NCBI GenBank assembly: GCA_035235625.1
Contig: CP141145.1
Location: forward strand, 29,220,563-29,284,562
DNA length: 64,000 nt
From: Saururus chinensis
Taxonomy: Eukaryota > Streptophyta > Magnoliopsida > Piperales > Saururaceae
Reading direction: 5' to 3'
The notes under the pieces are model-generated. The model did not search any database. It had not been told where the DNA came from and was given only the letters and a program-made list of their open reading frames with translations. Both the position numbers and the translations under genes were made by a program. Shown in pieces: positions 24,805 through 36,039 of this stretch. How positions within the stretch are numbered: position 1 is the first letter of the stretch; each line of letters begins with the position of its first letter.

Positions 24805-25875
24805 TCAAACACAGAGAGGGCACTGCACTAGCCCATTCTCGTTACATTCGCTGCACCTCGCCCACCCCTTGCCGTCCTCGCCCACCACCTTACAACTCCC
24901 ACTGCACTCCAAGCAAGGCACGAACCTCGCCCCTCCACACCCCTCGCACCCGGTCCTGCCCTCCCCGTTCCCCCTTCCCGCCGCCTCCAGCACCGCCCTC
25001 AGCCGCCCCGCCTCGTTGAGCTCCGACACCTCCTCCACCCCTCCCACGTACCTTCCCTTCACAAACAGCCTCGGCACGGAGACCTCCTCCCCCAGCAGCT
25101 CCCTCAGCTCGTTCAGGAACTCCCCATGCAGGGCCACGTTCCTCTCGTCCACCGCCACTCGGTGGCCCTCGATCAGCTGCCGCGCCCGCTGGCAGTCATC
25201 GAACGTCCGGCGAACCCCTCGCAGCGTTGTCGTGTAGAGCACCACCGCCTCAGCCCCGCCGGGCGGGCACTTCTCTGGAAACCCACTTAGTGGATCCCTC
25301 CTACTTGCGGCAAATTTCCACGGCTTTCCTTCCTTCTCCCTCTCCATCCTGTCCCTAACGATGAAGCTATTCTCCGTGAGCTTATTGAAGGCCGTGGGGT
25401 TGACATCTGCCTTCTGGGTTGCCTGCTGGACGTGCGCGTCTGTTTTGTTAGTAATCTTGGCCTCGAGCTCTTCAAGAGTGTGAAAGGAGGAGTCTTTCTT
25501 GATCGAGGGCGGCTTGCTAAGGTTCTGGAGCGGTTTGGGATCGACCGCTGTTGGACCAGCCGGCGGTGGTGTCTGGTCGGGGAGGTTCTTGTCGAGAGTG
25601 GGCTTGAGGTCCTCGAGTGCCTTGCTGACCTCCGACCAGGAATGAGGTGCGTTGGAATCGAACTCGAACTTGTCGAGCTTCTGCAGAATGGGCTCCGGGA
25701 GGTTCTTGGGCTTCACCGGCTCGTCTTCTACCTGATGTTGGTGTTGGATGGAGCCGAACTTAAGCCAGGGCTCTTCGATAGAGCTGATATCAAAGACAGC
25801 GAAGCTCGCCGGGGCCGGCCGGTAGATGTCCGCCGCTGCCGTCGCTTCCACCCTCTTAGACTGGACGCAACCCAT
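24805..25875 (-). CDS. Glutaredoxin-domain protein with C-terminal four-CxxC module
   Basis: A 356-residue single-exon plant protein of the At5g39865/At3g28850-like glutaredoxin family. The N-terminus MGCVQSKR predicts Gly2 myristoylation and Cys3 palmitoylation, so membrane attachment is likely. Residues about 30-200 are low-complexity and Pro/Lys-rich. The glutaredoxin fold spans about 207-301, beginning VVLYTTTLRGVRRTFDDC. The usual CPYC/CxxS active site is replaced by TLRGVR, while the cis-Pro loop (SVPRLFVKG) and YVGG are kept. Residues about 312-355 hold four CxxC pairs (CEGC, CLEC, CSEC, CPLC), a DnaJ-type zinc-binding pattern. This architecture is known for the family; a scaffold rather than reductase role is inferred from the lost active-site cysteines. 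The CDS is very GC-rich compared with its surroundings. Confidence 0.94.
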   Translation of the reverse strand: MGCVQSKRVEATAAADIYRPAPASFAVFDISSIEEPWLKFGSIQHQHQVEDEPVKPKNLPEPILQKLDKFEFDSNAPHSWSEVSKALEDLKPTLDKNLPDQTPPPAGPTAVDPKPLQNLSKPPSIKKDSSFHTLEELEAKITNKTDAHVQQATQKADVNPTAFNKLTENSFIVRDRMEREKEGKPWKFAASRRDPLSGFPEKCPPGGAEAVVLYTTTLRGVRRTFDDCQRARQLIEGHRVAVDERNVALHGEFLNELRELLGEEVSVPRLFVKGRYVGGVEEVSELNEAGRLRAVLEAAGRGNGEGRTGCEGCGGARFVPCLECSGSCKVVGEDGKGWARCSECNENGLVQCPLCV

Positions 25876-26035
25876 GGCGACTGGCAGCTGGTGAGTCCGG
25901 CACGTAACTGATGGGCGGCCGATTGAAGGCTCGGCCTATCTTTATCCCTTGTCCCGGGCTAGGGAGTGGATGAGAAGTGGAAGGTCCCCCAGCCTTGCGA
26001 TGGCGTTTGGCTGTTCCAAATACAACGTGGTCCTC

Positions 26036-26044
26036 TATATTATA
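26036..26044 (-). promoter_or_regulatory. Possible TATA box of the glutaredoxin-like gene
   Basis: TATAATATA on the minus strand about 160 bases before the ATG. The position would give a leader of about 130 bases, normal for plants. No other evidence. Confidence 0.3.
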
Positions 26045-26201
26045 GCCAGATGCCCTCATCTAATTGGTCATATATGAGAGTTTTATCTAAGTTAGGATTA
26101 GGATATGATTAAATAATAATATAATATCAATCAAGGATGTGTTGGACTTATGTTAGTAGCACACAGTTAGTTGTGTGGATGCTATGTAACATGATTTTAT
26201 G

Positions 26202-26425
26202 GGAAGCGTTTTTTATGCTCCATGTTTAATAAGCAACCGAGTGTAAAAAATGCATGGGATCCGTTAAATTTTAAGATGGGTGGCATACACACTAGCGCAC
26301 ATTAGCGTAAGTAATACTTACGCTAATGTGCGCTAGTGTGTGCGCCACCCATCTTGAAATCTAATGACTCCCTAACGTTTCTTACGCTTGGCGTATAGTA
26401 AGAGTAGAGCATAAAAAATGCTTCC
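26202..26425. mobile_element. Mutator-like hairpin MITE (9-bp target duplication)
   Basis: The inward-read ends GGAAGCGTTTTTTATGCTC and GGAAGCATTTTTTATGCTC differ at one base, and each is itself nearly palindromic. GATTTTATG (26193-26201) and GATTCTATG (26426-26434) flank the element, an 8/9 match to a 9-bp duplication as made by Mutator-like transposases. The centre is a large inverted repeat: arms AAGATGGGTGGC and GCCACCCATCTT enclose near-perfect copies of ACTAGCGCACATTAGCGTAA, so the single strand could fold almost completely. No coding sequence. Confidence 0.8.
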
Positions 26426-26434
26426 GATTCTATG

Positions 26435-27099
26435 ACCTTGCATTTCCGGAATTATGTCTGCCACAAAAATTCTAATTAGGAGAAATTAGAGGAGAGAGGG
26501 AATGACGAGAAAAGGATAGAGACGGAGAGAACCAGTGGCAATTGACTCAAGCGGGGTCTCATGGAGCCGATATTTTGCCTTTCCCCTCAACGAGGGTCCA
26601 CAAGTTGGGGGCCACAAGACGACAACCACATGGTAGGTGGCCCAACACGTCTCTCTGGTTAAAATAGACCGAAGAGTGTGGTCCAAGGGTACTTAGACAC
26701 CAAAGGCTTAAAATTAATAGACCTTATTTTTTTCTATGGGAAGGGCCCCAAGATCACACATTAACTAGTAAATAACACAACTATAATAATCTAGGCAACA
26801 CAAATATTCACATAGAGAACACCAAATAACTCATCCATTAAATAAGATTTTAATTTTAACTTTATAAGAATATATTAAAAGGTCGGATAAATGCCAATTA
26901 GATAATTGAGCTCTAGGACCACCCAAAGGTGGCTCAAGCATCGGGGAAAAACTCAAGGGGAGGGACTCAACAGCACATACTCAATCCTCGAGTACCCCAC
27001 AAAGAGAAATGTCACTACCGCCTCGGGCAGAATAATAATGTCACCTCAAACAAAAGAACCACTACCACTATAGGCAGAGAACTAATTGTCAAATTGGAC
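26435..27099. other. Gene-free intergenic DNA
   Basis: No host coding region recognised. A short open frame at 26929-27210 has no family features and overlaps repeat-like sequence. Confidence 0.45.
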
Positions 27100-27681
27100 A
27101 GACCACATATACCGCAACAAATAAAAGAGTGTGTGCCCAAAGTCACGGAAGCTATTGGCCATTTAACACCTAGACCTATGGTAAGATTTATAAGTTTAAT
27201 TATTTTCTGATTAGGGTAAATTTAATGTTTTTGGTATGTTTAAATTTTTATGTGATGGTTTGTATAATTATGGATTTCTTAGGTTTATTTTAATTTTTAG
27301 TTAGAAAATATTAGTACCTAGCTTAATCCATAAAATGTCACGTTAATTAGTATCATTTTGTCATTTAATTTCTTAATTAAAAAAGTGGGTCCTACCCTAA
27401 GACCCACATTTATCTCAGATAACGTGCCAAGTTCTTAAGTTGTTGACCCTCATTTAACGGCTTAAATGGGCTTAGGCCTTATTAAATTAATTTTTGGGTC
27501 CATTGCATACAAGTGGGTTCACTTATTTCCTTATTGGGCCCACTTTAGACATATTTACTTAGACCAACTTATAAATAGTTATTTTTGACCATTTTTCAAT
27601 TTAGGGTAGTATGAGATTATGAGGCTTTAAAGAGCTTTATCCTCATCTTGAGAAGAAAATTTTTAATCCAAGGTACAATTA

Positions 27682-27843
27682 GAGGCCATTTGGGAGGCAT
27701 TTTGGAGGGGAAAGCACTTTCCCCTCTTGAGTGCAAAATGTCAAATCAATACGGGAAAATCGTTTTCCTCTCCAACTCTCCTAACAAGGAGAGTTGGTGG
27801 GGAAAACATTTTCCCTACCTGACACTGCCTCCCAAACGGGGCT
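27682..27843. mobile_element. Tourist-type (PIF/Harbinger) MITE
   Basis: About 162 bp with ends GGCCATTTGGGAGGCA and TGCCTCCCAAACGGGGC, flanked by TTA on both sides (27679-27681, 27844-27846). Similar to the copy at 6.4 kb in length and end sequence, and inserted into the LTR-derived block. Confidence 0.7.
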
Positions 27844-29274
27844 TTACTAAATCTTTACTATGTTTCTTTTGATTTTTGAGCTAAATCCCATGTTCTTCTA
27901 ATTTTAAATAAGATTTTGGGTTTTCTTCTTTTCAAGTTTCTTCTTTTGTTCATGTTTTGAAACCCTAGATTTAGATCTATTACTCCTACTTTTATTATTA
28001 TCATTTTAGGCACAAGAGAGTGCTAAATATATCATTTATTAGTGGTTTCGAGTATCTTTTTGGTAGAAAAGTTAGATTTTTTTCTTAGGGCTAATGAACC
28101 TAATTCATTTAGTAAGTTTTTTTTGAGATTTAGAGGTGATTTAAGGGGTCTATAATTTTATTTGAGGTAAGGGGTTTTTGTTTGATTAGGTTTTATTTAC
28201 ATTAATACTATGGTTGTTGCTGGATTTATGTTCTTGAAGTTTATGGATGAATGGATTTAAATCTTCTTGAATAGATTATTTAATGTTATTTTTGCATGAA
28301 TATGCATGAGAAATATTATATATATTATGTCTTTGGCTTAATTAATGATTATATGAAGTTTTATGAATTATTATGAATTTTTGGAATGAATTTGATTCGG
28401 TTTCAAGCCAGAAAAATTATTGTTTTTAGAGTTTCTAAGCTTGAATGATTGATCACCCTATAGGACTGATCGATTAGCTACTCGATCAGCCAAACAGTGA
28501 AGTTGAATGTCTTTGTTCATGGTCAATCGCCTCTAAGGGCCGATTGATCAGCTATATAGGAAATGAATGTATGCTTGTTTTAAGCCGGATTTTGATCATT
28601 TCTTCATGTCACTCACATTTTACTTGTAAAAAATGACTATACCAAAGTTTGAATGCTTACACATGCTACATTAATCACGAATGAACCATATTCCACATGT
28701 TTTAGCTTATTTATAGACATAACTATGTATGTTTATACTTACCTATAGTTACATGATCTTATTTGCTACGTGTGGACTATGTTTCATGCATAATAGAATT
28801 GATTAGTGTATAACTACTTAGGCTTGCATATACTTAGCATTATTTAAGTATGTATCATGTTGCACATATTACAAAAATACTTTGTTAAGCCATAATTAAA
28901 TATGTTTAACCGTGATTAGTCTATTATATATTGTAATTTTTAGGATTAGCCGTATTGGAGATTTAACAAATAGGTTTTACATAAAAAAGCGGGTTTTTAC
29001 ATCATTGGATGAGATTTTACATCCCAAGAAGGTGGGTTTCCTCCTTGGGTGAGAAGAATGAAATGTTGTAATGAGAAAAATATTAAGATAGACTAGGAAT
29101 CCATGCTAGTTTATCCGTGTGCATTAGCTAACCAGGGCACTTCCAACTAGGATTTGTCAAACTACTTAGATCTTCCTTTTTAGGTTTTTCAGGGTAATGA
29201 GCTCTACTTAGGCTTTCCTTCTTAGGATTGCCAAGGTGAGCAAGTCAATTTCTCAAACATGAGATATTTATCGT

Positions 29275-29560
29275 GATATTTGCACATGTTGTGTATAGAT
29301 TATAATGCTTATTTACACAAGTTTTATGTAAGGATAATGATGCTTATGTTTACACATGTTGTGTATGGATTATGTCACTTGATCATACAAGATGTGCATG
29401 AATTGTGATATTCAATAATGCAGGATTTGTATGGACCATATAGGATGTGTATAGATTATGATACTTAATAATGCAGGATGTGTATAGATATGTCACTTAA
29501 ATGCACAGGTTGCGTGTGTGGATTATGACATATATTTAAGACATGATGCATAAGTTTTGC
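29275..29560. repeat. Degenerate tandem repeat, roughly 50-bp unit
   Basis: The theme ATGTGTATAGATTATGATAC with AATGCAGG or ACATGTTG between copies recurs five or six times with much divergence. Confidence 0.5.
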
Positions 29561-30177
29561 TTATAGATATGTGTTGCATGAATAATATATTTTCCACATG
29601 TTGTATATGTGAGGGAATTGATGAGCTCTTATATTGTTAACATCAATTTGCTTGAGGTTTATGCTATGATTCTTCAAGATTATGTTTTGGTGTTAATGTA
29701 AGCTTTAAGTTTTCAAAATCCTTACCTAGTTTGTGTTGTTTTGTATTGGTGGTTACATAGTTGGGCCTTGCAAATGCTCAAAATGATCTATTTTACAAGA
29801 GTGGAGGTGAATAGATGCATGGAGCGGGATAGTTCTCATGTGATTGGATAGACTTTATGCTTCATTTTGATGTAACTTGAGGCTTATGTTATAACTTTGA
29901 TACTTAGACTTGTTATGGGATATCCTTGTTTAATGGATTAGACTTGTTGTTTTCATTTAAGGTTTGGGACCATTTATGTTATTTTGAGACTTACATATGT
30001 GAATGACTAAGAAACTTTAATTAATTTCTTTTATCTTCCATTGATTACTTTTGTACAAATGGACGTGTTGTGTACTTTGAACTAGATCAAGTTTTGGGTT
30101 ATCTTTCACTTCATCACATCGTAGCCATCTCTCTATTGGACCGGGTTTGGGTCAAGAGGATGTGGTGGGGCATGACA

Positions 30178-33100
30178 CCTCTACTCATCTACAGGAGTGA
30201 ATGGGGCATGCCCAACAGGAACATAAACTGCTAAAACCTCACAATCACCAATGAAGGATCTACCCCATCAATGTCATCAAGATACTATGGAACCTCAACC
30301 CCCAATAGTTAAACAACATAAATACAAATAAGTAAACATAGCTAAGTTTGGCCATATGTTGGTGACCAAGATAAGAGATACAAAGTTGAAAAACAAGGTG
30401 GGAGGTCAAAGAGATGGAGGGGCATATGTAGGGGGCACAGAGAAGGGAGGGTGGCAAGAGGAGGGAGAGGGAAGGTGGAGGTGTGGAGAAGGATATGGAG
30501 AGACTAGCGGTTGAGAGGTGAGTGTGGGGAGGCCATGAATGGGAAGAAAGGGGGTGACTTTATGGTTTGGAGGGGAGGGGAAAGGGGAGGACAAGAGGGG
30601 GGGAAAGGGAGGAGGGGAGAGAAGAAATGGTTGTTGACAAGGGGTGGACTAAATTGCCGAAGTGGGGGAAAGTGTTGGACAACCGGTGAAGTGATGACAC
30701 ATGCATCATTAGAAACTGCCGCATGAAATAGACACCCCAACCATGCCCAAAAAGGCATTCCACCTGCAAGAGGCACCATCCACGACAACCTAGCTGGCCA
30801 AAGATTAGTTTTGCTTGATTAAGTTTTTTCGTCCAAAAACTCTAGCCATGCCAATGATTAGGAGTGTGCTTTAAATAGGGAAGTTTTAACTAGGGGTGTA
30901 AACAGATGGACATATAACTAGATAAGGCATGTCCGCAACCGTTGGTGTTTATGTGGACCATGTGTTTAATTCGTCTGCATATGCTTGTGACAAACACGAA
31001 CTGAAGTGGACAAACACAACCAAAATAAAGCTAAAATTTTGACATAGACTACTTTGTTCTCGAATTAAGGGTGGTTATTAAAAAATTAATTAAAAAAATT
31101 ATAGTACTAGTGGGATAGTCTTGTCAAATAAATAAATAATGTTATAGAGGACATGTGAGAGTACAACATGTATTTTTTTATAATCTTTTTACAAAGACTA
31201 TGTAGGTCACTAATTTAGTATAAATTAAAATAATAATAATAATAAAATATATAATTGGCAGATGTTGACAATTGCAAACATGGGACAATCAGTATTAGGG
31301 ATGAAAAAAATATTATCTATTTTAATGTGGTTGGATACTGGACAAACTAACATTGTTTACACCATTAGTTTTGGCTGGTTGACACAAGCGGAGAATTAAT
31401 CCATGCACATTTGAAGTCTTGGCCAATACAAGCGGAGAATTCATCCATGCATAATAGCTAGTTAGGAAGGAGTGAATATTTCTTAAATAACCAAAATTTT
31501 CATTTTGAAAGAACAAGAATTGCTAAGTAGAAGACCAGCCATTATGCAATTCCTAGCATAGTTCCTACAACAATGTTAGTTCGTAATACAATTCATTAAA
31601 AATTAGGAAACACTTGAGACACACCCAGTCACTTGGGGTGCTCTGCCCCCTATTATCCATTGATATGCGCTAGGAGCATATGTGCCTAACGCATATCAAC
31701 ATGATCCATTAAAATTATGTTAGTGCCTCACATAGCTTACTTCTATGGAAACTATCCAAAAGAAAAGAAAACTAAACAAGAAGATGTTTTCTACAATTTT
31801 GGTTGATTTTTTCATGTGTCTAACATAACTATGCTACATGATCTTGCCGTATAGGGTGCTTAACATAATACAAGAGTAGTGTTATTGTGATATTAACTTT
31901 TACATGTTAAAACTCTACTTCAATGTTTCAACAATATCGAGAAGTGGGGCCTATAAAAATATGTACGTTGCACTCATTAATAATGTCAAAATGATAAAAT
32001 AGAGTTTTCACTTGTAAAAATTAACTTCACTCAAGCATTTTTTATAATATATTGAGGCAGTGCAATGTTAAGAACTCCATGCCTCCATGTAAAGTGTCAC
32101 AGGCGCTTATAAGGAAAACATTTTCGTTTTGTAACCATTTCAACCTAGTAGTGTTCAAATATAGAATGGGCTTGTACTAGAGCTAAGGCTTTCCGTGTAG
32201 GCAACCATTTGTTCCCAAACACCCATGAGCATTGAGGATTTCGTATTCCGGTGTGGTGTGGATTTCAACTTTGAACTTTCAAATCTGAAACGTCTGGAAC
32301 ATTATCCACTTTATCTTTTCTTTGTAAAATGAAAAATAAACTAAAGAGTTATTTGGATGCGAAATTTGTTGGTAATGTAATTTTATGAAATAAAGTAGGA
32401 TGTTGCATTAAATTCCGGTGTGGTCTTAAACTTTGATATGCATGTTTTTAATTGTATTATATTCATATTAACAAACTATATCAAACAAGATTTTTTATAA
32501 GTAAATAATTTTAAAATTTTAAAATACACCCTATTTATATGAGATACTTTTTTAAACCCAAATTAACACTAAATGTAATAATTAAAAAGTAATATAATTT
32601 TTAATTCTAAAATGGGGAATTAGAATCAACTGAGGTAATTTCGATTAGAAACGGTTTAGAATCAACTTTTTAATAAAATTTTTAATTTTACTCACCTTCT
32701 ACACCCTACCACTATTTCGATTATTTTCTAATAAAATTAGGGCAACATCATTGAAATATTACCCAAATTCTACACCCAAAACAGCCCCTAAACGAGACCA
32801 TATAACTTCTAAGAATCATTGGGATTTGAGATGACGATAGATCGACGGGACAGATGAAAGAGACGAATCTGCTCGCTCTTTTCGTCTCTCCTTTCCTTTC
32901 CTGGTGCGACTTTTGTATGCTTAGCAGAGCTACAATGGGGAACCTCAGTGGAACATCAATGGGCCCGTGTTTGCTCGACCGATCAATTAACCAAATAGAC
33001 CACTAGAGGAAGAGCCCAACAAAATGTCGTTCGTTTTCTAGACGGGATTAACCCCTTGCCAAAGTTGCCCAAGAATGAAGGCCCATCACCTAAGGACATC

Positions 33101-35833
33101 AAAGAAGACGAGACCATAACATAGACAAAGCCCAACAACAAATATTCCTCTAGAAGCCCATAATTCCACCACTTATGGGCCCTGTTCCTCAGGTGAGCAG
33201 TCGAAACTCCCAAGTTGGTTCAGAATATTCCCGGAAGCGCCTCTGCTTAGGGTAGTTTCCTTGTAGGAGTGCAACACGTGATAAGTGTCATTGACAGTAT
33301 AGGCATGAAAGAGCACAAGCTGAAGTTCATTAATTTAAGAACTCAACAAATTTATCCAACTGAGTTCTGGTTGGATAGCACATGTGGGCCCAATTGGACA
33401 CTTTGTGTCAGACTCACATGTTCTATCCAACCAAAACCTGGTTGGAAGAGTTTATTGGGTAAATTTGTTAACACGATACTCTACCTCAATTGTCTGCTTT
33501 CATTGTTTGTATATGCATAAACAATTCATATATATAAGCTTGGATATTTGGGCTCCCCTGTCATTGATTAACAAGTACTTCCCATCATCTCCCAGCTTTG
33601 ACTAAGACTGCTGAGTCACGAAAATCTGAACTCCAAATGTGCAACAGATAAACAAATGGGTAAGGTTATAAGAAAGGGAGAGGTTTGCCTTCTTAGATCT
33701 TCTAATGGTCCTTTTGCCCACCTAACCAAACGCTAGATCCTTGCTGCTCATAGCTTAAGACTTGAGGATTATTGATTTCTGATTTATCCGAAGACTTTGA
33801 GGATTATTGATTTTTCCGACACCCAACCACTTATCCTAATTAACTTTATTGATGTGATAAAAAAAATATAATCAATTTTAAAGGCCCGTTAGCATGTGTC
33901 CTAGGTTATGCATGTCAATGTGCACTAGGGCCATCGGATCTTAATTCGACAATGCACATTAATACAGGGGAGGGGTTTAAATCACCTACCCGCCCCCAAG
34001 TTAATGGACACCATCAACTAGGGGGCTCAATATTTTTTTTTTAATTTTATTAGTTAATTTTAATTATGTATATAATAATTTAAAGCCATAATTTAAAAAT
34101 CAAAAAAATATTAATCTGAAAACCAACCACTTATCCTAGTTATTCTTCTTGCAAGACAATCATATAAAATGTACTTGAGATTGGTTTGGGATGAATTATA
34201 TGTGATAATATGATCTGTCTGTCAATAGCCTGCTCCATAAGTGGCCACATGTTACTATTATAACTTCATCTGAAGGTCTGATGGAAGTAGGTTTGAAGTC
34301 TTGGTCATGTGATGGATTTCATTAGTGGAAATCCTTTTGAAGTACATAATCTCCTGTCCTCCAACTCAACATAAAAATTTGTGTCATGGCGAGTTTAGAA
34401 TTGATCGGCAACCAGGCACAAGGGGCTTGTGATAAGAACCACAAGTGTGCCGTGCTTATGATAAGGATAACGTGAGGCAGTCACTTCCAACTAGTATAAC
34501 TCCCCGGTTTCAAGCAAGAGGAACATTATTTAGTGGCCCTGATTCCTTAAACAGGTACAACTTAATTCATTAATCTCGGTCAGTGGAGCATTGGTGAGAT
34601 GGCCCCGCCTGAGGTCTTGTTACCTAATGCGTGTAATGTGTGAGCATTATATGTGTTCATCGGGATAGATTATAGTTTAAAATTTTACTCCAAAAACTCC
34701 TCAAGTTAATTTTACTCCTAAGTTTTTAGAGTTGACTTAAAGTGGCATAATTTCTTGAAGGAGGCAACCAATTCCCCGAGTTAATTAAACTATAAAACTC
34801 ATCAAATTTTATTACCCAAATTTCATGTAATATTATATATATAAAATAATGTTCAACTATGTTTTAAACTTTACTCTTAAGTTAAATATATTAAATATGT
34901 ATAAATTAAGTTTTTACTTGCTGTAAATTAATGTAATGTTTGCGTGAATTTGTCATTTTATAACGAACACAATAAAAAAATTAGGCTTGTTTAGATTTTT
35001 TATTTGAAATATCCAAATTTTGATATATATAATTTCATTTTGACTCCTTAAAAACTTTGACTTAGAATTAACTCAAATAGTTTTGGAGCTGAATCGTTGT
35101 CTTGAATTTTCGAACATTGTGTTGGAATACAAACCATTAACAACTATATATAAGTACAAAATAAATTAAACTAGAAGACAATAAAAGTGAGAGTATTTTA
35201 TGATAGGGCCAATCCAACCACCATCGTGCCGGATAGAACCTCTCCTATTGCAAGATAAGTTCAAGCCCGAAGGTGTTGCTCGTGCTTAAAAAAAAAAAAA
35301 AGTCCATAATAGTCAAAACTGGTCAGCATTTACCCACCACTCCCTGTGGGAGGGGGCCTTGATTGGCGCACACCCTTTGACATGGGATAGATTCTCACAA
35401 AACTCGTTATAAAGAAGAAAGAAAGTAAGCAAGCAAGAAAGAAACGATTCTCACAAAGCGCGTGATTTCCATGGGGCAACCAAACCCAAAGCCAACCATC
35501 GTCGTGAGCTGGGTTCATTGCACCCGCTTCTCTTGCCCACCCCCCCAAGTATTCCTTCCACGTTTTTTGTGGTCCATGAGTAAGGACATGGACAGGCACT
35601 TTGGCGGCCACAAGGACTGCCGTGGTCCCTTCGCCTCCAACTTTTTGCCCCCGGCTGCCTTCAAGTCTTCCCTACCCAACATGTGACACGCCCCATTTCA
35701 TCCGGCACCGCGTCCAAGAACGTCCTCTAAGATGCCCCCACTGAATTTGCAGAGGAACAAGGACGCAAAGAAAAGTGTACCTGCTGCGGCTCTAAATTTT
35801 TGAGGCTAATAATGTATCTCTACTATATGATGT
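30178..35833. other. Gene-free intergenic DNA
   Basis: I see no gene with family features. It includes a purine-rich tract (listed), a hAT-like TAGGGGTGTAAACAG end at about 30893 and a remnant with GTTAGCATGTGTCC near 33885. A GC-richer stretch at 35330-35700 has open frames of 93 and 74 codons on opposite strands that match nothing I know. The rest is AT-rich. Confidence 0.5.
30391..30640 (+). repeat. Purine-rich (G/A) strand-asymmetric tract
   Basis: About 250 bases overwhelmingly A and G on the plus strand, with many GGG/GGGG runs such as GAGGGGAGGGGAAAGGGGAG. The long Pro/Ser/Leu-rich frames on the minus strand here are a consequence of the composition. Could form triplex or G-quadruplex structures. 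Confidence 0.7.
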
Positions 35834-36039
35834 GGAGCGTTTTTTTATGCTCCGCGGTCGTTGTGGACGGAGCGTGCGTAAAGGATGCTAGTAAGGCGTT
35901 TATTTTTAAAATCAGCGGCTCACACATTAAAATGTATTATTAACATTAATATAAATTAGCGTGTGTATCATCGATCTTGAAAATAAGTGCCTCACATATT
36001 TGGCTCACTATTAATACAAAGCATAAAAAAATTATTTCA
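35834..36039. mobile_element. Second copy of the Mutator-like hairpin MITE (diverged)
   Basis: Begins GGAGCGTTTTTTTATGCTCC and ends near AAAGCATAAAAAAATTATTT, with ATTAGCGTGTGTATCATCGA and ATCTTGAAAATAAG inner motifs like the 26.2-kb copy. The flanks ATATGATGT and ATATAATGA agree at 7 of 9. The central fold is weaker, so this copy is older. Confidence 0.55.

Larger units (their letters stand above)
27100..30177 (+). mobile_element. LTR-derived non-coding block (boundaries uncertain)
   Basis: About 3 kb without genes that reads like one long plant LTR. TATAAATA at 27570-27577 is followed by leader-like sequence, and the right end GTGGTGGGGCATGACA has the terminal ACA common to Gypsy LTRs. I found no certain left terminus and no target duplication, so the start is a guess. 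A Tourist MITE sits inside it. Confidence 0.4.

Noticed and set aside
24620-25237. Plus-strand frame of 205 codons, Pro/Ser-rich
   Set aside because: Antisense shadow of the GC-rich glutaredoxin-like gene.
25432-25911. Plus-strand frame of 159 codons
   Set aside because: Antisense to the N-terminal half of the glutaredoxin-like gene, with no domain of its own.
30406-30788. Overlapping Pro/Ser-rich frames on the minus strand
   Set aside because: They arise from the purine-rich tract read in complement; no family features.
35330-35690. Possible gene in a GC-richer stretch with frames of 93 and 74 codons
   Set aside because: The frames are on opposite strands of the same DNA, neither has a known domain, and no splice partners were found.
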